Assembly (NCBI GenBank): GCA_015178975.1
Contig: WHVD01000044.1
Location: 1 to 64,000, forward strand
Direction of reading: 5' to 3'
DNA from: Hysterangium stoloniferum
Lineage: Eukaryota; Basidiomycota; Agaricomycetes; Hysterangiales; Hysterangiaceae
DNA: 64,000 bases
The notes beneath the pieces are model-generated. The model searched no databases. It had not been told where the DNA came from and saw only the letters and a list, made by a program, of their open reading frames with translations. Both the position numbers and the translations under genes were made by a program. Positions within the stretch are counted from its first letter, which is position 1. The number at the start of each line of letters is the position of its first letter. This document shows positions 56,309 to 64,000 of the stretch, in pieces.

Positions 56309-56519
56309 AGTGCACTGATTAGAGAGGTTGATGTGGAGGGAAGAGATAGGGGGAATAAAATTTTCTTTAGCGAATTTATGTATTTTATATTAATTTCAAG
56401 CTCTGCTCGGTTATTGAAGTGAAAGGCTGAGGGGGATGAAAGTGGGGGTAGAGCTAGAAGTAGATAAACAGTGTTGTCGTCGTAAGGATGTGAAATGATC
56501 ATTAAATTCGATAAATAGT

Positions 56520-57068
56520 CATGTAAGCTCTAAGAAGAGCGGGAGCATTACAAAGGTCATTGCCGTTTAACCAAGTGTCCTCCTCCGGTCCATATCCTTT
56601 CCATTGAACCTGGAAAAGGAGTCGATTTCAATGCTTTTTGTGCCCTACTATAGCTTCTACTTCATACTCCTCGTCGGTACGATTGAGTTCTCGAGGGTTC
56701 TCGAGTAGCTCCCTGGATCCGAATTCCTTAGGGGAAAGGTGGTACTTTTTAAGATGGTCTCGATTAATCACTGGATGTAATTGATATTCCAAGGGAATGC
56801 GGAGTCAGAAGACTTGAGGATTGATCTTTTCCAAGACCTCAAATGGCCCTATCTGTCTTTGTATAAGTTTCCTTCTGGGTCCCTTGGCTTCGACGAGCTT
56901 GAGAGAATGGGGATTAATCAGAACATAATCTCCCTCTGAGATATCTTCCACCAATCTCCGTCTCTTGTTGTAACTGCGAGCTTTGGTTTCTTGTGCTCGT
57001 GCAATCAAATCCCGTGTTACGACCGGACAATCCCGCCAGACTCTGGGCACTAACCCGTACGCCCCCAC
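56520..57068 (-). pseudogene. Copy C pol C-terminus with chromodomain
   Basis: LIARAQETKARSYNKRRRLV, ISEGDYVLINPHSLKLVEAK, IQRQIGPFEVLEKINPQVF match the integrase tail of copy B. After a broken part, VQWKGYGPEEDTWLNGNDLC is the chromodomain. It ends near 56520. Confidence 0.88.
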
Positions 57069-57070
57069 GC

Positions 57071-57544
57071 TGTGAAGAGTGGTAGAAGTTCAGACCGTTC
57101 TATATACGAAGAAATGAGTAGAAAGGAAGGATATTGACCTATTCGGTGCAATATAAGAGAAAGTGAGAGAAAGAGCACAAGATGACGAAGGAGTCAACGA
57201 GTGCGATGGTTCGAGTGGAGGCCTCGACTATTACAGTTCGAGGCCAGAAGTGTTAGATAGTTCAGATACTGCTACTTATGTAGTAGCTGACACGTTACCC
57301 TGATCACCGCTCGTAGTAGACCTAGTTTGTGTCTTACGAGTGGTGGTTCTTGGGTTAAAGTGTGTCTGAGTTCTAATTGGTGCTGAGTCCACCCACAAGT
57401 ATACACAATGCTTCGAACTAATGAAATATGCAATATTCGAAGAATATGAAAGATAGAAAAATATGAATAAAATATGTAAAATATAAATGAAATAAAAGGA
57501 GTGTTTTACCACAATGATACTGTGGTAAAAGCATACTCCTCACA
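57071..57544 (-). repeat. Solo LTR (short subfamily) inserted in copy C, with target duplication
   Basis: TGTGAAGAGTGG...ACTCCTCACA, 474 bp, flanked by CACGC on both sides (57066-57070 and 57545-57549). It keeps hairpins at 57131-57153, 57220-57245 and 57271-57287, with different stem sequences from the other LTRs. Confidence 0.9.
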
Positions 57545-57549
57545 CACGC

Positions 57550-58380
57550 GCTACAAGCACCAATCGTCTGTTTATAGGATTTCCCACCCGGACTCCGTTA
57601 CATCAAGACTCGTTACATTCGACCTCATTACGACACATATCAGTCACCGGACTTCCCCTGGACTCTGTCTCTGTCTATGTCCATCTTTGTCCCATGCATC
57701 AGTCACCAGTCCCCGTTTAGAATCCCGTCACCACTCTAATCGAGCCCTGTTCCCATTTTAGTCAAATGACCTGTCATGATTTAGGACTCCGCTCCCGCTC
57801 CGTTTCCCGTTATGGGTTATGCTTTGTCACGATTCGGACTCTGCTCCGTTCCGTTCCATTCCTAACACCAATTTGGTGTTTACTATTCCCGTTTTATGTT
57901 TTGTTAGTTTCATTTTGTTATTACTGGATTTGGTATGTCATGCATTCCACGGTCTATATAAACTGGCAGATGTTGTACATACAATCCAGTCAGAAAATTA
58001 GCTTAGATTCCCCCCAGTAATCTAATAATATTTTCTGCTCTAAAACCTTACTCGATTCACATCGCTTGCACTAGTCGGAGCCCACGGGCTCCGGCGCATC
58101 TATCTCTCTCAACCAACTCGACTCACGACCCACGACCTCCGACTTACAACCCACGACCTCCGACTTACAACCCACGACCCCCGACTTACAACCTATGACC
58201 CACGAACCCTGCCCAGACTCCCCGGGATCCCCGTCCGTCCATTTGAAATTGGACAACACGATCTAGCGAGGGCGCAGCCTATAAGCTGAAGCCAAGTCCT
58301 ACCGGATATCCCGCGGGTTTCTCCGGAAACCCAGCCTGTGTGTGTATCCTAACAGTATTTTCTGACTAATACTCGCAGAT
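57550..58380 (+). repeat. Probable 5' LTR and leader of element D
   Basis: Lies directly before the element D gag. It has a TATA-like GTCTATATAAACT (57951) and resembles the solo LTR-like sequence at 10497-10990. Exact LTR limits cannot be set because the 3' LTR is not found in the window. Confidence 0.5.
58130..58192 (+). repeat. Three tandem 21-bp units in the element D leader
   Basis: Unit CCACGACCTCCGACTTACAA plus C (21 bp), starting at 58130, 58151 and 58172, with a degenerate fourth. Confidence 0.85.
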
Positions 58381-58390
58381 TGTTTTCATT

Positions 58391-59701
58391 ATGCCACCAA
58401 GAAGAAGTACACGTGCACAGTCATCAATGCCTGGACCGTCGACTCTTCATTCCCTGTTAACTCTGTATACCAGTCAGACACTTGTGAACCAGTCGGAACC
58501 CATGGAAGAAGCCCGTATTGAAGAAGTCCTGGAAAACCTGGACGAATCCAAGAATGAGTACGATTCCATGGCCCCCGGGCAAAGGTGTCGAAAACCCTCT
58601 CGAAAACCCTCCGCCTCTTCAACGACCACATTTGGGGGATCCTACTTCTGAATTTTTAGCAGGAACCATAGATAAATTCATGATGCACCTGCTTGAAGAA
58701 CGAAAGAAAAAGGAACAAGAACCTCCACAGTCAAAAGTCAATGCTCCGGAACCCTTCATGGGTTTCAACCCAAACAAACTCTCTACTTTCCTCATGCAAT
58801 GTCGCTTCAATTTCCATGATCGTGCCACTGCATTCTCCACGGACTCCCGAAAAGTCAATTACGCACTGTCATATTTGTCGGGATCCGCGTTGAAATGGTT
58901 CGAACCGGCTTTTAGCAGGATTTCCGAGGAAGAGCTGCTCTGGCTTGAAAATTGGGAGGCGTTTGTTGAGGAGCTTGAAACCAACTTTGGCCCGTATGAC
59001 CCGACAGGAGAAGCTGAGAATAGTCTCACAAATCTTCATATGAAGGACACGCAGCGCATCATGGACTACATCGTCCAATTCAATAATCTTGCAGCTCGTT
59101 GTCAGTGGGGCGATCCCACTCTCTGCCACCAATTCTACGCCAGTCTGCCATCCCACCTTAAAGACGAAGTCTCGAAAGGAGAAGATGGCAAGCCAAAAAC
59201 CCTGTCCTGTATGCGCCTCAAAGCTCAAAACGTGGACGCACGTTATTGGGAACGTCGTGCAGAAGTTGCCCACGAGACATCCGCAGACAAAGTAAACAAG
59301 TCCAAGGACAAAACAATAACAACAATTCGTCAACCAGCAACCAGAACTCCACACAATCCAACAAGAAGAATGATAAAAAGTCTTCAAACAACAACAACAA
59401 CAAGGACAACAAGGACAACAACAAGGGTCAACAGTCCGGCAAGCAAGCCAGAAAACCCGACCTCTCAGGTGAACTCGGACCCGATGGCAAATTGACTCCA
59501 CAAGAAAGACAACGTCGTATGGACAACAACCTCTGTCTCTTGTGCGGGAAACCCGGTCATCGAGTCCTGGAATGTCCGCTGGCAAAAGCAAACTCTTCAA
59601 AGGGTCGATCAGTCAAAGCCTCCACGGAAACCCCGTCGAAGGACAAACCGGCTGCCAATTCGAAAAAGAGTAAGCAACCCCGCGGACTTCGCGCGGGTTA
59701 G
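58391..59701 (+). pseudogene. Element D gag, frameshifted
   Basis: ATG at 58391 (MPPRRSTRAQSS). The frame shifts near 58570 and again near 59275. Capsid-type region PEPFMGFNPNKLSTFLMQCR, then KVNYALSYLSGSALKWFEPA. An Asn/Lys-rich low-complexity stretch follows. The CCHC knuckle CLLCGKPGHRVLEC is near 59540. Ends at TAG 59699-59701. Confidence 0.88.
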
Positions 59702-59709
59702 GGGTTGCG

Positions 59710-62700
59710 TTGCCTCTCCGTGCATTCAAGAGTTTACTCGCCTCAACGCATCCGCTCTTTCACATTCTGATTCATTTTTCGTTAAACTTATGTCTAATAT
59801 GATCCCAAAATTCGTTTTTTCAGCTCTCATAGATTCCGGCTCGACTCATTGTTTTTTAGATACAAAATTCACGCAAAAAGATTCTTTGTCAACTTATTCG
59901 ATAAATCCCGTCGGTCTCCGCCTCTTCGATGGCACAAGTAATTTGGTTGTTACCCAAGCTTGTGATTTACCCATCAATTTCCCTTGTGGAACATCTCAAT
60001 TGGTCACTTTCTATGTGACCCAGTTAGACTCAAGTTGCTCGGTGGTCCTAGGACATAACTGGCTTACCCGCTACAATCCGTTGATTGACTGGATAGCTAA
60101 CAGTATAACATTCCGGACTCCCGCGGCGACCGAGGAAACTGCACCTGTCTCGGCCTCCACGGCACCCATGGCCTTCCCGGCACCTGCAGTCTCGAGGACT
60201 CCTGTGATCCCTACGGCACCTATAGCTTCCCCGGAACCCACGGCACCTCCGTCCATTTCTCTGATTAATGCTGCAGCTTTTATTAGGGCTTCAAAAATGG
60301 ATGGGTCCCAGGCGTTCACTATCAACTTAAAAATTGATGAAGCAACTGGACGTTTTTCAACCCCGGTATCTGAATCTGAGCAAGCTGCTGACCTAGAAGG
60401 CGTCCTGGAGAAATATCATGACTTCGCAGATGTTTTTAGCAAGCGGAAAGCTGACCGGCTTCCGCCTCACAGAGAATACGACTTAAAAATCGATCTCGAA
60501 GATGGCGCCCAGCCACCCCTAGGACATATTTACCCGCTTTCGTCCACGGAACTATCCGCAATCTGTGATTTCCTGGATGAACATTTGTCCATAGGTTTTA
60601 TTCAACCCTCAAAGTCTCCTTTTGGAGCACCTGTTCTGTTTCTCAGAAAAAAGGATGGATCCCTTCGACTATGTGTTGATTTTAGAGGACTCAATGCTGT
60701 CACCAAGAAGGATAAATGTCCACTCCCACTTATATCTGACCTGCTCGATGCTCCGTGGAATGCCCGGATTTACACCAAAATAGATCTCAAGCACGCCTAT
60801 CATTTGGTCCAGATTGCCACAGGCGACGAATGGAAAACCACTTTTAGAACCCGCTATGGGGCCTTCGAGTGGTTGGTCATCCCTTTTGGACTCACCAATG
60901 CTCCGTCTGTTTTTCAGCATTTTATCAACGACATTTTCTCTGACATGCTCGATGTATGCGTCATTGTTTACTTGGACGACATTCTTATCTACTCCGAGAA
61001 TCCCGCGGAACACGACAAACAAGTCCATGAGGTTCTCCGGAGGCTCAGACAACATGGTTTATTCGCAAATGGTAAAAAATGTACTTTTGACACAGACTCT
61101 GTGGAATACCTAGGTTTCATGATGGGACCCGATGGACTCCGCATGGACGAAACTAAAGTGCAAGTCATCAAAGATTGGCCCAAACCCTGAAAAGTTAAAG
61201 ATATACAATCCTTCCTCGGCTTTGCCAATTTTTACAGACGTTTTATCCGTGGATATTCCAACATCACGGTACCCCTTACCCGTCTTACGTGTAAGGGTAC
61301 TCCGTGGAACTTTAATGATAAGTGTCAAAAAGCTTTCAATCTTTTAAAAAATTCTTTTTCTACAGCTCCTATTCTGTCGCATTGGAAACCAGACTTCCCG
61401 CTCATTGTTGAAATGGACGCCTCCGACTATGCACTTGGAGCCATTCTCTCTATCCAGGACTCCGACGGAGAAGTCCACCCCATGGCTTTTCTGTCCCGGA
61501 CTTTCACCAGAGCAGAGCTCAACTATGATGTTCATGATACAGAACTTCTGGCAATCTTTTCAGCTTTCAAAGTGTGGTGACACTATTTGGAAGGTTCAGG
61601 AGCTCCTATTGACGTTGTAACAGATCACAAAAACCTGGAATACTTTTCTACCACAAAACTTTTGACCCGCTGGCAGGCCCGCTGGTCTGAATATCTCTCT
61701 GCCTTCAACATGATTATTCATTTTCGACCCAGCCATCTCGGTGGCAAACCTGACGCTTTAACTAGACAATGGGACATCTATCCTAAAGAGGGGAGCAACA
61801 ACTATGCAACGGTAAATCCACACAACCTGAAACCTATTTTCACGAATCAACAGCTTACCGCATCGGTCCACGCAACTTTCCTCATCAATCCCATTGTCCG
61901 TGGAATTATCATTATGGATATCGAGAAGTTACATCAAGATATTCTATTGGCAATTCCGCTAGACCCAGTTACTAAAGCTCATATGGACAATCCCGTGGAC
62001 CCCGATCAACCTCAGTGGTCTCTTGATCAACAAGGTTTCATTAGACTTGACGATTGCATCTATGTACCAGACTCCGACGGCCTCCGCCTCAGGATCCTTC
62101 AATACAAACATGATCATCCACTCTCAGGACATTTCGGGTACAACAAAAATCTATCATTAATAAGAAGAGAATATACTTGGCCCGGACTCCATGGATTCAT
62201 TAAGCACTATTGTAAATCTTGCACTACTTGTCCCTGCTCGAAATCTCAGCGACACAAGCCATACGGCCTTTTGAAACAACTCCCGGTACCAGAACACCCG
62301 TGGAATTCTATCTCTATGGATTTCATTGAACACCTACCAGATTCCGAAGGCTTTTCTGCTATTCTAGTCGTTGTTGACAGATTCTCAAAACAAGGTATAT
62401 TCATCCCTACTTATGATACAATTACGTCCGTGTAGTTAGCAGAACTTTTCATCATCCACATATTTTCCAAGCACGGAGTTCCGTCCCACGTGACTTCCGA
62501 TAGAGGATCAGAGTTCGTGTCTCACTTCTTTAGATCCCTCGGAAAATCCTTGGACATGACATTACATTTCACGTCCGGACATCATCCAGAAGGTGACGGA
62601 CAAACTGAATGCGTCAACCAGACATTGGAACAATACCTCCGCGTATATTGCAACTACCAACAGGACAATTGGAAAACCTTGTTACCACTTGCAGAGTTTG

Positions 62701-63397
62701 CTTACAACAATGCACCCTCAGCCACTACGGCGTTTCCCCGTTTTTTGCAAATAAAGGATATAATCCAAATATTACAGTACATCCAGAATGAAATCTCGCC
62801 TCTGCTCGCGCTCAAGAGTTTACCACGGACCTCCACGAACTCCACGAGGAACTTTGGACTGCAATATTGTCCACCCAAGAGGAATACCAACATTCAGTGG
62901 ACAAACACCAGATCCCACCACCCAACTTCAAGATTGGCGACCGTGTTTATGTCAAAGCTCAATTCTTCCGGACTACCCGTCCATCAAAGAAGCTTGCTGA
63001 AAAATATTTAGGTCCATTTGAAATTATTGCACAAGTAGGTTCAGTCTCTTGGACTCTATGGCTTCCGGATAGCATGCGTGCGGTACACCCGGTATTTCAT
63101 GTTTCTATGCTAGAACCTTGTACTGCTAACACTATCCCGGATCGCATGCAATCTCCGCCTCCTCCTGTCGTCATTGATGGAGAACCCGAGTTTGAAATCT
63201 CACAGATTTTAGATTCAAAAATAGACAAGCATCGACGCACTTGTAAACTGCTTTACTTGGTCAAGTGGGCGGGTTACGAGGGCACCGATGAAGAGACCTC
63301 ATGGATTTTGGCCACGGAACTCGGTAATGCCACAGAAATCGTTACTGACTTTCATACAGCTTACCCGCTCAAACCTGGACCATTATCTTCTCTCTAA
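59710..63397 (+). pseudogene. Element D pol with chromodomain, several stops
   Basis: Protease ALIDSGSTHCFLD (59823), RT VYLDDILIYS (60967), RNase H EMDASDYALGAIL (61411), integrase zinc finger (HDHPLSGHFG, CKSCTTCP), core FTSGHHPEGDGQTECVNQ, tail RAVHPVFHVSMLEP, chromodomain YLVKWAGYEGTDEETSWI. In-frame stops: TGA 61188, TGA 61578, TAG 62433 and TGA 62789. One base is missing near 62732, shifting the frame. The pol frame lies +1 relative to gag and is open from about 59690. Family: sushi-like chromovirus. Confidence 0.92.
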
Positions 63398-63608
63398 CCG
63401 CACCCCGCGGACCCCGTATTACGTTTGGACTCATTTTCATTATTCCCTGTCACCCTATGTCTCTCTTTGCTTTTACAGGTTCTGACTTGTCTTGTCAAGT
63501 CCTCAAAGCGGACCTCCTGCAGACTTTGGCTTTGACTTTAATTTTAATTTTTTTTCTTTCACACTTTGCTTTTATGATTCAAATTATTTTTTAATTCTAT
63601 ACTACTTT
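63398..63608. other. Sequence after element D pol
   Basis: T-rich non-coding sequence where the 3' untranslated part of element D should be. No copy of its 5' LTR follows, so the 3' end may have been replaced by other sequence. Confidence 0.4.
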
Positions 63609-64000
63609 TCAGTCTACATTTATGGGACTGTGTTTTTTCCCCACCTCCTCAGCTACCTCTCCAGGAAGCTCTGCGACCTCCACGGCAACCCCCTCCTCAT
63701 CTGACCCAGCATCCTCGGAACTCCCGATCTGCGGCTCTTCATAGACATAGCCACCATACTCTGCCAGGAACTTCCAAAACTCCTCGCAGAGTCCGGACAG
63801 CTCCTTTGCCACCACAATTTGGACCTTGTTGCTCTTCTGGAGCAAGTCATTTTGGGCCTCGGTGCCCTCGGTGATCCGTCCAAGGACCTTATCCAACCTG
63901 GACAACCCATCCGTCCCGCTTATGTCTCACATCCCGGACCCTGTGGCCTGCTCGTGCACAAGCGAGCACCTCGCTTTGAGGTGCACGCATTGGTAACATC
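63609..64000 (-). pseudogene. Zinc-cluster-like ORF remnant at the window edge
   Basis: On the minus strand, one frame reads CYQCVHLKARCSLVHEQATG, then TGA (near 63930), then continues to 63609 (LSRLDKVLGRITEGTEAQ, VVAKELSGLCEEFWKFLAEY, acidic tail). The CxxC....KxRC pattern resembles a fungal binuclear-cluster half, but the second half of a normal cluster is not evident. The gene extends beyond the window. The family is not certain. Confidence 0.35.

Larger units (their letters stand above)
54978..57070 (-). mobile_element. Copy C, inverted and strongly diverged relative of copies A/B
   Basis: Only the 3' half is present. Read on the minus strand it gives the pol C-terminus and then ORF3, the same order as copy B. 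No own LTR is visible at its ORF3 end, where it meets the 3' LTR of copy B at 54977. Confidence 0.85.

Noticed and set aside
57501-58020. Small plus-strand ORFs rich in Ser, Arg and Cys
   Set aside because: They fall in LTR and leader sequence of element D and have no recognisable protein features.

Overview
The window looks like nuclear DNA of a filamentous basidiomycete, most likely a mushroom-forming Agaricomycete. Genes have many short introns (about 46-68 nt, GT-AG), the proteins are clearly fungal housekeeping proteins, and the surroundings are packed with fungal chromovirus-type Ty3/Gypsy retrotransposons. I cannot name the species from sequence alone.

Layout. (1) 1-10340 is a transposon block: the 3' part of a decayed Ty3/Gypsy element (copy A, 1-7590), a small LTR element resembling a TRIM (7753-8795) and a dead Tc1-like DNA transposon (8807-10338). 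(2) 11563-34799 is a compact island of eleven conserved single-copy genes: POLD2/POL31, PIN4-like, YME2, BMT2, DLD1, MET8, TRAPPC13, VMA13, mL46 (MRPL17), NUC1 and a UBE2C/UBC11-type E2. Three pairs are divergent with start codons only 59, 76 and 122 bp apart. (3) 35-42.4 kb is a graveyard of solo LTRs, a SINE-like palindromic repeat and an integrase fragment. (4) 42402-54977 is a nearly full-length relative of copy A (copy B), with ORF1, gag-pol and an intact ORF3. Its 3' LTR is split by a solo LTR of another family. (5) 54978-57544 holds an inverted, older relative (copy C) and a solo LTR. (6) 57550-63400 is a second Ty3/Gypsy family (element D). A possible zinc-cluster ORF remnant lies on the minus strand at the right edge.

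The island covers DNA replication (Pol delta subunit B), cell-cycle ubiquitination (APC/C E2), mitochondrial functions (YME2, DLD1, mL46, NUC1), rRNA methylation (BMT2), siroheme synthesis (MET8), vesicle tethering (TRAPPC13) and vacuolar acidification (VMA13). The genes are unrelated in pathway; what they share is tight packing and shared promoters.

The most unusual material is in the copy A/B/C retrotransposon family. It carries an extra ORF (ORF3) after the chromodomain, conserved between strongly diverged copies and preceded by a TATA-like box. It also carries a large ORF before gag, and its LTRs are built from a series of short hairpins whose stems show compensatory changes between copies.
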